From Fibrobacter sp. UWH4 (lineage in GTDB: Bacteria > Fibrobacterota > Fibrobacteria > Fibrobacterales > Fibrobacteraceae): a DNA stretch of 64,000 nt. Each line of letters begins with the position of its first letter. Within the stretch, counting starts at the first letter, position 1. Under the pieces are notes generated by a model, which had not been told where the DNA came from, ran no database searches, and worked only from the letters and a program-made list of their open reading frames with translations. Below are positions 9,797 through 18,695 of the stretch, in pieces. The position numbers were made by a program, and so were the translations under genes. The stretch spans positions 496,001 to 560,000 of the forward strand of contig NZ_FRAY01000001.1 in assembly GCF_900142475.1 (NCBI RefSeq), read 5' to 3'.

Positions 9797-10633
9797 GTCC
9801 TTTGCCGTTGAGTCTTTCTTGACGACGGTATCCTTGGCGGTCGTGTCTGCCTTTACGGTATCCGCTGTGGTTTCCTTCAGCTTTTCCTGCACCTTGGGAA
9901 GGAGCGATTGCAAGTCGACGACGGGGTTGTTTTCGGATTCGAATTCCTTTGCGGAAATGATCGGCTTGTAGTAGAAGGAGTCTGCTGCCGTAAGGTTCCC
10001 TGCGGGCAAAAGATCGTAGTACGAAACAAACAGAGCAGCCCAGCCTCGCAGCCATTCCTTGCGGGATTCGCGGCTTGTATACCAGGAATCGGCATTGTAG
10101 ATAAAGTGGTGAAGGTCTTTGGTGAAGTAGACGGGACTGTCTCCGGAAAGAGTCCTGAAAATGTTCTTGACCCGGTGGGTCGAGGCGGCGCTCGTCAAGA
10201 GAAGTACGGTGTCCGCCTTGTGTTTCTTGAGCCAGGGAATAATGGTGTATGCTTCGCCGATGGTGGATGGATCATCATGCCTTGCGATAAAGACCGCATT
10301 ACTGTCGAAATCCCCTAGCTTCATGAAATCGTCTAGGTAGAATTCGGCGTTGGTCTTGTTGCGAAAAGTACGTCGGCCGAGAATCAGTACGGAGTCCGCT
10401 TTCCCGCTTGCCATCAGTTCGGCGGCATAGTCGGTGCGTTCCATATCTGCGGTCTGTCCGTCCAAAACGACAACCCAGTTTACGTGGTCGAAATCGTCGT
10501 CATCGACAAGCCAATGCCCGCTTTGCGTCATTACGATGTAGAAGGTGATGACGAAAAAAATGGCGGTAAGGACAAGCGCACTCAGAATGATCTTTTTCTT
10601 CTTGATTTGCTTCTTGGTGGGTAGCTTGGACAA
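9782..10633 (-). CDS. ElyC/SanA/YdcF-like (DUF218) membrane-anchored protein
   Basis: A short basic N-terminus is followed by one transmembrane segment (IILSALVLTAIFFVITFYIV), then a DUF218-like domain at about residues 45-210: WVVVLDGQTADMERTDYAAELMASGKADSVLILG, HDDPSTIGEAYTIIPWLKKH, and VLLLTSAASTHRVKNIFR. DUF218 proteins such as ElyC and SanA are linked to envelope and peptidoglycan precursor metabolism. The last 40 residues are a low-complexity Asp/Thr/Lys tail (TADTVKADTTAKDT style repeats). The start is TTG 10633 with AAGGAG seven bases upstream, immediately after the rimI stop, so translation is probably coupled. The 3' end overlaps the convergent GH9 gene by 15 bases. Confidence 0.75.
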   Translation of the reverse strand: MSKLPTKKQIKKKKIILSALVLTAIFFVITFYIVMTQSGHWLVDDDDFDHVNWVVVLDGQTADMERTDYAAELMASGKADSVLILGRRTFRNKTNAEFYLDDFMKLGDFDSNAVFIARHDDPSTIGEAYTIIPWLKKHKADTVLLLTSAASTHRVKNIFRTLSGDSPVYFTKDLHHFIYNADSWYTSRESRKEWLRGWAALFVSYYDLLPAGNLTAADSFYYKPIISAKEFESENNPVVDLQSLLPKVQEKLKETTADTVKADTTAKDTVVKKDSTAKDSTTK

Positions 10634-10634
10634 T

Positions 10635-11099
10635 TTAAACTCCTTTTCGCGATGGATCTATGTCGCTTCTTTTTTCGGTGCGGTAGAGGGCCGCGTTTTC
10701 ACCGTCGGCGTAGTATTTTTTGCGTATTCCGAACAAAGTAAATCCATGTTTTTCGTAAAAGCGGCGGGCTTTGAGGTTGGTCTCGCGGACCTCCAGAAAG
10801 CAACAGTCCGTTTTTTCAAGGTCAAGTTGCGAAAGCCCTGCCTGCAAAAGTTTTCCGCCGATCCCGCTATGTTGCGCCGAGTTGCGGACTGCGATGGAGA
10901 GCAATTCCGAATCGGCTCCCAGTAGATGGAAAACCGCATACCCGATGATATCGCCATCGTTTTCGTAGACGACGGCGTAAGTGTAGGGAGCCTTGATTTC
11001 AATCTCGTATTGACGCTCGTTCCAGTCTTGGAATGCGAGCTCGCCCTGAATTCGCAGGACGGCAGGAATGTCGGCGGAATTCATAAGGCGAATCGGCAT
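10635..11099 (-). CDS. rimI: GNAT N-acetyltransferase, RimI-like
   Basis: The 154-residue protein has the GNAT order: MPIRLMNSADIPAVLRIQ, DIIGYAVFHLLGADSELLSIAV, the acetyl-CoA loop NSAQHSGIGGKLL, then CCFLEVRETNLKARRFYEKHGF, which is the RimI-type C-terminal signature. RimI acetylates the N-terminus of ribosomal protein S18. It lies 31 bases downstream of tsaB, a pairing common in bacteria, and overlaps in layout with the ElyC-like gene behind it. ATG 11099 follows AGGAAA. The substrate is inferred from the family and neighbourhood. Confidence 0.88.
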   Translation of the reverse strand: MPIRLMNSADIPAVLRIQGELAFQDWNERQYEIEIKAPYTYAVVYENDGDIIGYAVFHLLGADSELLSIAVRNSAQHSGIGGKLLQAGLSQLDLEKTDCCFLEVRETNLKARRFYEKHGFTLFGIRKKYYADGENAALYRTEKRSDIDPSRKGV

Positions 11100-11130
11100 G
11101 GCGTTTTCCTATGTGGCAGTAAGGCAGATG

Positions 11131-11757
11131 TCAGTGCAACTTTTCGAAATACGAAGGCAGGATGTAGTTTGCTTCGAGCATCAGGCTGGGGGAGACCGTA
11201 TTGAAAAGGCGGCTCCATTTGCTGAGCGGCTGACCCTTATCCAGAATAGTCCTTGCGCCGGTTGAATTGAATGCGGCTTGCAGGGACTCGTCGGCGAGGG
11301 CAGCCTCGTCTACGACGACTGCTTTTACGGGGTGAGCCTTGAGGGCTTCGATGACCTGGGCCGTTTCGATAAAGCTTTCTTTTTCGTCGAGGCGCAGGTA
11401 CCAGTAGTCCTTGCGTGCGCGGATGACGACTGCCGCACTTTCGGACGCGTCGGCAAAGCAGGCTAGGGCCGCCAGGGTAGAAACTCCGTAGAGCTTGCGC
11501 TTGCCACTAAAACTGAGCCCTTCGCAAAAGGCGACTCCCGTGCGTAGGCCGCTGAAAGAGCCGGGACCGAGCGTAACCATGACGCGTGTGACCTGGTCGA
11601 GGGTGGCGCCTGCTTTTTCGAGGAGGGCGTCGAGCATGGCCGAGGCGGTTTCGCCACGGGCCGATTCATCGATGGATTCGATGTAGCGGTTTGCTCCCGA
11701 TTCGAGGAGCGCCATCGAGATTCCCTTGCGCGAAGTATCTACAAATAAGTCGAACAT
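11131..11757 (-). CDS. tsaB: tRNA t6A37 biosynthesis protein TsaB
   Basis: This 208-residue protein belongs to the ASKHA-fold TsaB family. It starts FDLFVDTSRKGISMALL, has TLDQVTRVMVTLGPGSFSGLRTGVAFCEGLSF (the signature GPGSFTGLR-type segment) and continues with an LYGVSTLAALA strand-helix. TsaB forms a complex with TsaD and TsaE to make threonylcarbamoyladenosine at tRNA position 37. Followed by rimI on the same strand, it probably heads a tsaB-rimI-elyC-like operon. The C-terminal half is less conserved, as is usual for the family. ATG 11757 is directly preceded by the AT-rich repeat that separates it from ddl. Confidence 0.93.
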   Translation of the reverse strand: MFDLFVDTSRKGISMALLESGANRYIESIDESARGETASAMLDALLEKAGATLDQVTRVMVTLGPGSFSGLRTGVAFCEGLSFSGKRKLYGVSTLAALACFADASESAAVVIRARKDYWYLRLDEKESFIETAQVIEALKAHPVKAVVVDEAALADESLQAAFNSTGARTILDKGQPLSKWSRLFNTVSPSLMLEANYILPSYFEKLH

Positions 11758-11759
11758 AG

Positions 11760-11802
11760 TTAGAGCTTAGAGTTTAGAACTTAGAGTTTAGAGCTTAGAA
11801 GA
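11760..11802. repeat. Short tandem TTAGAG(C/T)-type repeat
   Basis: The gap between ddl and tsaB consists of degenerate direct copies of AGAGCTTAGAGTTTAGAAC-like units (TTAGAGCTTAGA, TTAGAGTTTAGA, TTAGAACTTAGA). It is non-coding and low in complexity, with no clear promoter inside. Confidence 0.7.
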
Positions 11803-11829
11803 GTTTTTCTTATCTAAGTTCTACCAACT

Positions 11830-12864
11830 TTATCTTTTGATGTAGAGGCTCTTGTCGATAATCAGGTCGATCAGCTGGCTGTAGGTAATGCCTACGCTGG
11901 CAGCTTCGGCCGGAAGAATCGAAGTCGGAGTCATGCCCGGGAGCGTATTCGTTTCGATGGCAAACAGTTGCTTGTCTTTGGTGATACGCACGTCGGTACG
12001 GCTGTAGCCTGAACCGCCAATAGCATAGTGAGCGTTTTTCACGAGTTCCTGGATGCGTGCCGTAAGATCGGGCTCGAATTCGGCCGGAGTGACTTCCTTG
12101 CATTCGCCGTTGTACTTGGCTTCAAAGTCAAAGTATTCGCGGGTGGTCATGCGCATTTCGGTCGGCGGCAGGGGCTTTTCGCCTTCGATGTAGCCGCAGC
12201 TTGCTTCTTCGCCGGCAATGAACTTTTCGCAGAGCAAGCGGTTGGAATCCTTGAACAGGTCCTGGGCAATTTTGCCTGCTTCGTCAAGGTCCTTGGCGAT
12301 ACCGATGCCGATGGAGGAACCTCCCAGCGGATCCTTGATTACCAGCGGGAATCCGAGTTCGTCGGAAACGGACACGAGCGTGTCGCCGGTAAAGTCGTGC
12401 TTCCAGATGACGCGATACGGCGGAGTCGGGATGCCGTTTGCCCTGTAGATTTCCTTGGTCTTCACCTTGTCCATGGCAAGGGCCGAGGCAAGGAGACCGC
12501 AACCGGTGTACGGAATACCCCAGTTTTCGAGCATAGCTTGAATGTGGCCGTCTTCGCCCCATTTACCGTGCAAGGCGAGGAAGGCGATGTCGGCGTCGGG
12601 GAGTTCAGAAAGGGCCGGAGATTTTTTGCAGTTTGCGGCGGTGCCTTCGAGTCCGCGGAAATAATTGACCGAGAAATTGTCCTTCTGGTAGGGGGAAAGT
12701 TCGCGGGAAGACCAGTGCCAGGTACCGTCTTTGTCGATAAGGACGGGGTGGATATTGTAACGGTCCGGGTTCATGGCGCGGACAACGCCGGTGCCACTGA
12801 CAACGGAAACATCATGTTCGGTGGACGGACCACCCATCAAGACCAAAACGCGCATACGAGCCAT
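11830..12864 (-). CDS. ddl: D-alanine--D-alanine ligase
   Basis: The 344-residue protein has an ATP-grasp fold with all landmarks: RVLVLMGGPSTEHDVSVVSG at the N-terminus, FLALHGKWGEDGHIQAMLE, YTGCGLLASALAMDKVKTKEIY, PLVIKDPLGGSSIGI for ATP binding, and FAIETNTLPGMTPTSILPAEA for the Mg2+/D-Ala site. It makes the D-Ala-D-Ala dipeptide for peptidoglycan in the cytoplasm. ATG 12864 was chosen from alignment of the N-terminal glycine loop. A strong hairpin with a T-run on the minus strand lies about 60 bases upstream of the start codon and may attenuate this gene. Confidence 0.95.
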   Translation of the reverse strand: MARMRVLVLMGGPSTEHDVSVVSGTGVVRAMNPDRYNIHPVLIDKDGTWHWSSRELSPYQKDNFSVNYFRGLEGTAANCKKSPALSELPDADIAFLALHGKWGEDGHIQAMLENWGIPYTGCGLLASALAMDKVKTKEIYRANGIPTPPYRVIWKHDFTGDTLVSVSDELGFPLVIKDPLGGSSIGIGIAKDLDEAGKIAQDLFKDSNRLLCEKFIAGEEASCGYIEGEKPLPPTEMRMTTREYFDFEAKYNGECKEVTPAEFEPDLTARIQELVKNAHYAIGGSGYSRTDVRITKDKQLFAIETNTLPGMTPTSILPAEAASVGITYSQLIDLIIDKSLYIKR

Positions 12865-12923
12865 TATAAACCTCTTTAGAAATAAACTTTATAAATAATG
12901 TAGTAAATTAGGATTTTTGGGGA

Positions 12924-12966
12924 ATAAAAAAACTAACGGCATCCCCCCCAAAGGGATGCCGTAGTT
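12924..12966 (-). terminator. Terminator-like hairpin in the ddl leader
   Basis: Perfect ten-base stem GGGATGCCGT / ACGGCATCCC (12953-12962 with 12936-12945), extended by partly pairing flanks. Read on the minus strand it is followed by TTAGTTTTTTTATT, so it terminates transcripts coming from the right. The only gene downstream on that strand is ddl (start 12864), and no gene is seen upstream. It is either an attenuator of ddl or the end of a small unannotated RNA from about 13.0-13.1 kb. Confidence 0.7.
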
Positions 12967-13042
12967 GGTGTTTGGGATGTTTGGTTTCGTATCTATAAGA
13001 TAGATTTGTGGAGGGGCAAAAGGTAGGGGGAGGATTGATAAA

Positions 13043-13064
13043 GTGTTGTTGCGTTTTACAACAC
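13043..13064. promoter_or_regulatory. Perfect inverted repeat, possible operator
   Basis: GTGTTGT and ACAACAC are separated by eight bases in the 408-base gap between divergent ddl and clpB. The dyad could be a repressor site or an RNA hairpin. It does not match the CIRCE heat-shock operator. Confidence 0.4.
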
Positions 13065-13093
13065 CCTTGCAATTTTATGTAGGAGGCGTCTTG

Positions 13094-13186
13094 ATGCCGC
13101 TCGAATGGTCTGATCCGTCTCAAAACGAGCTGGAAAACCGTTTTTTTTTGAAAAAAAAGCATTTTTTTATTAAACACGGGGTGTAA
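13094..13186 (+). CDS. Possible 30-residue leader or small protein
   Basis: ATG 13094 lies seven bases after a perfect AGGAGG (13081-13086) and opens a 30-codon frame (MPLEWSDPSQNELENRFF, then a Lys/Phe/His-rich end). The 3' half is driven by homopolymers (T9, A8, T7), so composition could explain the lack of stops. It lies 86 bases before clpB. It is listed because of the ideal ribosome binding site, but there is no family support. Confidence 0.25.
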   Translation: MPLEWSDPSQNELENRFFLKKKHFFIKHGV

Positions 13187-13242
13187 ATTTTGCCTTTTTT
13201 GGGGTGCTTCTGGGCATTTGGGGCGTTGGCACGGCCTTTGCA

Positions 13243-13248
13243 TATAAT
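13243..13248 (+). promoter_or_regulatory. Candidate clpB -10 box
   Basis: A perfect TATAAT lies 24 bases upstream of the clpB ATG (13273). No good -35 hexamer is present at 16-18 bases; TTGGGG at 13218-13223 is 19 bases away. A different sigma factor or an extended -10 is possible. Confidence 0.4.
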
Positions 13249-13272
13249 AGGGCGGTAAAAAAGAGAGGTTTT

Positions 13273-15825
13273 ATGTCCGATTTTAATAACGATGCAGAAA
13301 AGGTGTTGGCGAAGGCGCAGAGCCTGCGCGACCGTTGCTCGCATTCCTACCTGGGTGCGGCACACTTGGCCGTGGGCCTGGTAGAAGGCCCCGATGCCAC
13401 CTTGAAGAAACTCTACAAGTCCAAAGGCGCGAAAACGAATGAACTCCGCGGCAAGCTGGAGCCGTTCGTGCAGAAAATTCCGCGTATGGAAGGCGTGAAC
13501 CCCGACGTGGAACCCGATAACGACTTGAACCGTATTTTGCGTGCCTCGGTGCAGGCGGCGCGTCAGGTGAACCGCATGGTGACCCCGGGCGACATGCTCG
13601 TGGCCTTGATGAAGTTCTCAGGCGATCGTGGCCTTGCGAAGGTGTTCGAAGATGCGTTGGGAAGCGTCGAGGTCGTGGAAACTTGGCTTTCGGACCCGTT
13701 TGCGGGAGCCGCCAATGCCGAGGAACAGTCTCCGCTGAAACTGTACGGCCGCGAACTCGTGGAAATGGCTGCCGACGGAAAGCTTTCTCCGGTAATTGGC
13801 CGTGAAGAGGAAATCCGCCGCGTCATCTTGATTTTGAGCCGTAAGACGAAAAACAACCCCTGCCTGGTCGGTGAACCCGGCGTGGGTAAGACCGCCATTG
13901 TGGAAGGCCTTGCCGAGCGAATCTATCGCGGCGATGTGCCTGACGCTCTGAAGGGCAAGAAGTTGTTCGCACTGGATTTGTCTGCCTTGATGGCGGGCGC
14001 AAAATATCGTGGCGATTTTGAGGAACGTTTGAAAGCCGTGCTGGACGCCCTTGAAGAAGACGGCAATACCTTGCTGTTCATTGATGAAATTCACACCATC
14101 GTGGGTGCGGGCAAGACGGAAGGCTCCATGGACTTGGGCAACATGCTCAAGCCGAAACTGGCCCGTGGCGAACTGCACTGCATCGGTGCCACCACCACTC
14201 AGGAATACCGCAAGTACATCGAGAAGGATTCCGCCTTGGAACGCCGTTTCCAGCCCGTGCAGGTTGACGAACCGAGCGAAGAGGAATCGATTTCTATTCT
14301 CCGTGGCATCAAGGACGGATTCGATGCGCACCACGGCGTGCGTCTGCATGACAATGCGCTTGTGGCGGCGGTGAAGCTTTCGAACCGCTACATCAGCGAC
14401 CGTTTCTTGCCGGACAAGGCCATTGACCTGATTGACGAGGCCGCAAGCCTTGTGAAGACACAGATGGATACCGTGCCTGAAGCCTTGGACACCTTGCAGC
14501 GTAAGGAACTCCAGATGAAAATCGAGGAGCAGGCCTTGGCGAAGGAAACCGACGACACCAGCGTAAAGCGCCTGAAAGAGTTGCGCGAAGAGCTGGCGAC
14601 GACGGATGCTGCTGTAAAGCTGATGCAGGATCGTTGGCAGGAGAGGCGCGCGAAGAATGCCGAGTTGCAGGGCCTTAAGAAATCCTTGCAGCAGGCGAAG
14701 GACGAGATGGAGCAGGCCGAAGCCCGCTACGACTTGAACCGCGCCGCCGAACTCAAGTACAACAAGATTGTGAACCTCGAAAAGGAAATTGCCGCGAAGA
14801 CGGAAGAAATCAAGAAGTCCGCAAGCGACGGCGACCTGAGCGAAGAGGTGACGGAAGAGACCATCGCCCTTGTGGTGAGCCGCTGGACGGGAATTCCGGT
14901 GACGAAACTTTGCGAAGGCGAAAAGGCCAAGTTGTTGCATTTGGACGAACGCCTGCATGCCCGCGTGATAGGCCAGGACGAGGCCGTGGAAGCGGTTTCG
15001 GAAGCAATACTCCGTAACCGTAGCGGTCTTAGCCGCGAGAATGCGCCGATCGGTAGCTTCTTGTTCTTGGGCCCCACGGGTGTGGGCAAGACGGAACTTG
15101 CGAAGGCGCTTGCCGTGGAACTGTTCGACGACGAGAACGCGCTGGTGCGTATCGATATGAGCGAATACATGGAAAAGCATAGCGTGAGCCGCTTGATCGG
15201 TGCGCCTCCGGGATACGTGGGCTACGAAGAAGGCGGCCAGCTGACCGAAGCCGTGCGTACACATCCGTACTGCGTGATTCTGCTGGACGAAATCGAGAAG
15301 GCTCACCCCGACGTGTTCAACACGCTGTTGCAGGTGCTTGACGACGGTCGTTTGACCGATGGCAAGGGCCGTACGGTGAACTTCAAGAACACCTTGATTC
15401 TCATGACGTCGAACCTGGGTGCCGCTCACTTCCAGAACCGCGCGGGTGATGCAAAGCCCGTGACCCTGAAGGAAATCGAGCCGGAACTGCGTAGCTTCTT
15501 CAGGCCGGAATTCCTGAACCGTCTGGATGAAGTGCTGGTATTCCAGAGCTTGACAAAGTCGCAAATCAGGGACATCGTAAGGCTCAAATTCAAGGGACTC
15601 GCCGAACGCGCCGCCCGTCAGGATTTACAGCTCACCCTGACCGACGCCGCCCTGGACGCCATTGCCGACGGTGCTTACCAGCCGGAATTCGGCGCACGGC
15701 CGATCCAGCGTTACCTGGAAAGGAACGTGGAACGCCCGCTGAGCCATGCAATTCTCGCCGGTACCGTGAGTGCCGCAAAGCCCGTAGTCATCGACTACGA
15801 CGGAGCCGCGTTTACGGTAAAGTAA
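13273..15825 (+). CDS. clpB: ClpB-type AAA+ disaggregase
   Basis: The 850-residue protein has, in order, a Clp N-terminal repeat domain ([20 protein letters not shown] onwards, about 1-145), AAA1 with Walker A GEPGVGKT (about 200-207) and Walker B LLFIDEIH, a long coiled-coil middle domain (about 400-525), AAA2 with Walker A GPTGVGKT (about 600-607) and Walker [16 protein letters not shown], and the C-terminal D2-small domain ending [16 protein letters not shown]. The coiled-coil M domain and absence of a ClpP-binding IGF loop mark ClpB rather than ClpA/C. It dissolves protein aggregates with DnaK. ATG 13273 follows GAGAGG; an upstream in-frame start at 13204 would add 23 residues that do not fit the family. 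A strong terminator follows, so it is monocistronic. Confidence 0.95.
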   Translation: MSDFNNDAEKVLAKAQSLRDRCSHSYLGAAHLAVGLVEGPDATLKKLYKSKGAKTNELRGKLEPFVQKIPRMEGVNPDVEPDNDLNRILRASVQAARQVNRMVTPGDMLVALMKFSGDRGLAKVFEDALGSVEVVETWLSDPFAGAANAEEQSPLKLYGRELVEMAADGKLSPVIGREEEIRRVILILSRKTKNNPCLVGEPGVGKTAIVEGLAERIYRGDVPDALKGKKLFALDLSALMAGAKYRGDFEERLKAVLDALEEDGNTLLFIDEIHTIVGAGKTEGSMDLGNMLKPKLARGELHCIGATTTQEYRKYIEKDSALERRFQPVQVDEPSEEESISILRGIKDGFDAHHGVRLHDNALVAAVKLSNRYISDRFLPDKAIDLIDEAASLVKTQMDTVPEALDTLQRKELQMKIEEQALAKETDDTSVKRLKELREELATTDAAVKLMQDRWQERRAKNAELQGLKKSLQQAKDEMEQAEARYDLNRAAELKYNKIVNLEKEIAAKTEEIKKSASDGDLSEEVTEETIALVVSRWTGIPVTKLCEGEKAKLLHLDERLHARVIGQDEAVEAVSEAILRNRSGLSRENAPIGSFLFLGPTGVGKTELAKALAVELFDDENALVRIDMSEYMEKHSVSRLIGAPPGYVGYEEGGQLTEAVRTHPYCVILLDEIEKAHPDVFNTLLQVLDDGRLTDGKGRTVNFKNTLILMTSNLGAAHFQNRAGDAKPVTLKEIEPELRSFFRPEFLNRLDEVLVFQSLTKSQIRDIVRLKFKGLAERAARQDLQLTLTDAALDAIADGAYQPEFGARPIQRYLERNVERPLSHAILAGTVSAAKPVVIDYDGAAFTVK

Positions 15826-15848
15826 TTTCTCCAATCATCCCTCCTCCT

Positions 15849-15894
15849 AACCAAAAGACCCGCCCCAGTGAAAACTGGAGCGGGCTCTTTGGGT
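15849..15894 (+). terminator. Strong rho-independent terminator after clpB
   Basis: Nested stem CCCGC-c-CCAGT / ACTGG-a-GCGGG (15859-15884) with GAAA loop and outer AACC/GGTT arms, followed by CTCTTTGGG. It closes the clpB transcript and may work in both directions. Confidence 0.85.
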
Positions 15895-15987
15895 TATATA
15901 TAAACAACGATCAAAGAGAATTCCAACAGACTGCAGGTTCGTTGCCGCAGCTTGGCTTTTTTAAAGCAAGGATGGATTGCCGCGTTG

Positions 15988-16800
15988 CTACGGATTCATG
16001 ATTTTCGCGACTTCGTCGTGAATCAGTCCGTTCGAAGCCATACTCGTATAGCCTTCGTAAATCGGGGCAACCGGCTTGCCGCTTGCATCGAAGAGTTCCG
16101 TTTTGCCATCGATGGTGCTGAACTTGCCGCCCGCCTCCTTGAACAGCAGCGGATACGGGGCGATGTCCCACAGCGAAACCACGGGGTCAATCATCAGTTC
16201 GGCGCGTCCGGCGGCTACCAGGTAGTAACCGTAACAGTCGCCCCAGCCGCGGTGCAGCTTGGCCGCCCGACGTACAGCGGCGTATTTTTCGCCATAACCA
16301 GTTGATTCCATGGTATTCACGGTACCCGAAAGCACAAGCGAATCGGAAAGCGAAGCAACTTTAGAGCAGCGGATTTCACGGCCGTCTAAGAAGGCTCCGC
16401 CATCTTTTACCGCCCAGACCGCCGTGTTCATCGCAGGAATGCGAATGAGGCTTGCAATCGGCGTGCCCTTGTGATACAGCGCAATCAATGTTCCAAACAA
16501 CGGCACGCCATGAATAAACGCCTTGGTGCCGTCGATGGGGTCAATGACCCACTGGTATTCGGCATCGGGATTCTCGATCCCGAATTCTTCGCCAATGACG
16601 CCGAAACCCGGAGTTTCTTTTTCCCAGAACTTGCGGGCTATTTCTTCGGTGCTCTTGTCGGCGATGGTTACAGGCGTGTTATCCTTTTTCCATTCCACGC
16701 CGACACTTGCCTGAAAATACTTCATGATATTTTCTTGGGCAAGGTCTGCGGCCTTGAGCGCAATTTTCAGAAGTTCTTGATTTTCTGCGGTCGCTGCCAT
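15988..16800 (-). CDS. hisN: Inositol-monophosphatase-family phosphatase, probable histidinol-phosphatase (HisN)
   Basis: The 270-residue protein carries the IMPase Mg2+ site: GEE (70-72), WVIDPIDGTKAFIHG (DPIDGT at 87-92) and SLWDIAPYPLLFKEAGG near the C-terminus. The family includes inositol monophosphatase, CysQ and the HisN type of histidinol-phosphate phosphatase. The gene starts 14 bases downstream of hisC on the same strand, which makes histidinol-phosphatase the likely activity: it would act on the product of HisC. ATG 16800 has GGAGG with a short spacer (cggaggtgtt); an upstream in-frame ATG at 16833 overlaps hisC and lacks such a site. The assignment to HisN rests on context plus the FIHGVPLFGT-type loop; CysQ-like activity is the main alternative. 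Confidence 0.85.
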   Translation of the reverse strand: MAATAENQELLKIALKAADLAQENIMKYFQASVGVEWKKDNTPVTIADKSTEEIARKFWEKETPGFGVIGEEFGIENPDAEYQWVIDPIDGTKAFIHGVPLFGTLIALYHKGTPIASLIRIPAMNTAVWAVKDGGAFLDGREIRCSKVASLSDSLVLSGTVNTMESTGYGEKYAAVRRAAKLHRGWGDCYGYYLVAAGRAELMIDPVVSLWDIAPYPLLFKEAGGKFSTIDGKTELFDASGKPVAPIYEGYTSMASNGLIHDEVAKIMNP

Positions 16801-16814
16801 AACACCTCCGGCGA

Positions 16815-17906
16815 TTAGACTTGTGCCTTCCACTTTTTGACGAGGCTAACCAGGAGTTCGTTTTCTTCGCGCTTGCCGAGGGTCACGCGGATGTGTTCGG
16901 GCAAGCCAAAGCTGGTAAGACCGCGAACGATCATGCCATTCTGTTCAAGGAACAGAACCAAGTCCTTTGCCTTGGGACCGATGTGCACGCAAATAAAGTT
17001 GCCTTGGGTCGGCAGCACCTTGAATCCGAGCGATTCAAATTCCGGTGTCAAGTACTTGATGCCTGCGGCGTTGAGTTCGAGAGTCTTCTGGACATGTTCC
17101 TTGTCGGAAAGGGCGGCAATCGCTGCCACTTGGGCGGCCTGGTTTATGTCGAACGGCGGCTTGATTTTCCACATGGACTTGATGACTTCGGCGTTTGCCA
17201 TGGCGTAGCCGATGCGGAGACCAGCGAGACCGTAAATCTTGCTGAAGGTTCGGTTGATGAACAGGTTCTTGTACTTGTCCAGCATATCGATGAGCACCGG
17301 ATAATCTTCGGCGGTCGCAAATTCGGAATAAGCCTGGTCGAGGAATACAAGCACTTTGCTCGGAACTTTGTCCAGGAATTCAAGCAGTTCTTGTTTGTTG
17401 TAGTAAACGCCAGTCGGGTTATTCGGGCTGCAGATAAAGACCACGCGAGTCTTGTCATTGATTGCCTTCAAAAGCTCCGAGAGCGGAGTCTTCTGGTCGC
17501 CTATGCCGACACCGATAAAGTCGGCGCCGTTCGAAAGCGTCGTAAACTTGTAGACCGAGAAGGTCGGCGTAATGCCCACACAGTTGTCACCCTGACGAAT
17601 GAACGCCTTACCCACCATGTCGATGATTTCGTCGGAACCGTTACCGATGACAATCTGGTTCGTGTTCACACCGTAAAAATCAGCGATAGCGTTAATCAGC
17701 TTGGGAGCATCACCGCGCGGGTACAAGTGCAATGCGCCAGCGATTTCGTGGAAAGCTTCGATCGCCTTCGGAGAAGCACCGAGCGGGTTTTCGTTCGAGG
17801 CGAGTTTGACAACTTCGGAGAGCCCGTACTTTGCACGGATTTCTTCCATGGATTTGCCGGGAACGTAGTCAGAAAGTTTAGAAAGCTCTGGACGCGGATC
17901 TATCAT
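16815..17906 (-). CDS. hisC: Histidinol-phosphate aminotransferase
   Basis: This 363-residue PLP enzyme of fold type I has KLASNENPLGASPKA, LHLYPRGDAPKL, VIGNGSDEIIDMVG, FICSPNNPTG, VFLDQAYSEF, and NRTFSKIYGLAGLRIGYA with the Schiff-base lysine (FSK), then IRVTLGKREEN with the carboxylate-binding Arg. It converts imidazole-acetol phosphate to histidinol phosphate in histidine synthesis. ATG 17906 is preceded by AGAGGAT. It is co-directional with the HisN-like gene; a HisA-type gene lies separately at 32-33 kb, so his genes are dispersed here. Confidence 0.95.
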   Translation of the reverse strand: MIDPRPELSKLSDYVPGKSMEEIRAKYGLSEVVKLASNENPLGASPKAIEAFHEIAGALHLYPRGDAPKLINAIADFYGVNTNQIVIGNGSDEIIDMVGKAFIRQGDNCVGITPTFSVYKFTTLSNGADFIGVGIGDQKTPLSELLKAINDKTRVVFICSPNNPTGVYYNKQELLEFLDKVPSKVLVFLDQAYSEFATAEDYPVLIDMLDKYKNLFINRTFSKIYGLAGLRIGYAMANAEVIKSMWKIKPPFDINQAAQVAAIAALSDKEHVQKTLELNAAGIKYLTPEFESLGFKVLPTQGNFICVHIGPKAKDLVLFLEQNGMIVRGLTSFGLPEHIRVTLGKREENELLVSLVKKWKAQV

Positions 17907-17952
17907 GATATCCTCTTTTTTTTGCGACTAAAATTTAGCTAAATTGAGGCGC

Positions 17953-18660
17953 ATGAAACATTTCCATTTCATTATTTTGACGTTAATCTGTATTTGCTTT
18001 CAGAATGTGCTTGCTCTGGATCGTATGTGGAATATGCGTTTTACGTTTGGTCCTGAGGCAAGGCCAGTACCGAAATTTGGAGCCGGCGTAGGGATGCGTT
18101 CTGATTTTGGCAGTAATGTCCTTTTCCCGATCAACATTATGGGCTCGTTGAACAAGGAGTGGGAATTGGGCGCCAAGGTGGATATGTATACCTACAACCA
18201 ACTGGATAATGTGGAAGCGTCGGTGGACTTTGGTGGACGCTACCGTATGGGGGCGGCCCGCTATATTGAATTGGATGGTTACTTCGGACTGAACCGAAAC
18301 AATGGTGGCGCTTTGGTCTTGACTTACGGAAAGGAACATTACATCGCCAAGAACTTCTCGAATTCCTATGAAGCCCGTGCCGGTTTTCTGGAAGGAGTCA
18401 CGGGGGAAGATGGGTATGTGAAGTTTGGTCTGGGTACAATTCCGACGCTTCATTTTGGAAGAAGTTTTCTTTGCATGATCGAAATTACGTCCAGCGGCAG
18501 TATCGGACATTTGAAGGACGATTTCATGGTGGATATTATCCCCAAGATGGAAATCGCCTTCGGAGCGACTAGAGTCCGTGTCGAATTTGATATCGGCGTG
18601 ATGCAGGACGATAACAATGACCAGAAGAGTATCGCCTTGTACGTGATGACGGCTTTATAA
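17953..18660 (+). CDS. Exported beta-barrel-like protein of unknown function
   Basis: A signal peptide (MKHFHFIILTLICICFQNVLA) is followed by about 210 residues of alternating amphipathic strands (FGAGVGMRSDFGSNVLFP, GGRYRMGAARYIELDGYFGL, KMEIAFGATRVRVEFDIGVM) typical of a small outer-membrane barrel. No specific family was recognised. ATG 17953 follows GAGG; a TTG at 17944 would add three residues. It is divergent from hisC across 46 bases that carry an 18-base string (T8 then GCGACTAAAA) also found at 49535. The 3' end faces comEC. Confidence 0.6.
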   Translation: MKHFHFIILTLICICFQNVLALDRMWNMRFTFGPEARPVPKFGAGVGMRSDFGSNVLFPINIMGSLNKEWELGAKVDMYTYNQLDNVEASVDFGGRYRMGAARYIELDGYFGLNRNNGGALVLTYGKEHYIAKNFSNSYEARAGFLEGVTGEDGYVKFGLGTIPTLHFGRSFLCMIEITSSGSIGHLKDDFMVDIIPKMEIAFGATRVRVEFDIGVMQDDNNDQKSIALYVMTAL

Positions 18661-18695
18661 ATGTGTGATGTGTAGAATGACATCGTTCATTCAAA

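Noticed and set aside
13043-13064. Dyad as a CIRCE/HrcA heat-shock operator for clpB
   Set aside because: Neither arm matches the CIRCE sequence, and the spacing is eight rather than nine bases.
13618-15564. 648-codon minus-strand frame inside clpB
   Set aside because: Antisense shadow of a highly biased, fully conserved ClpB gene.
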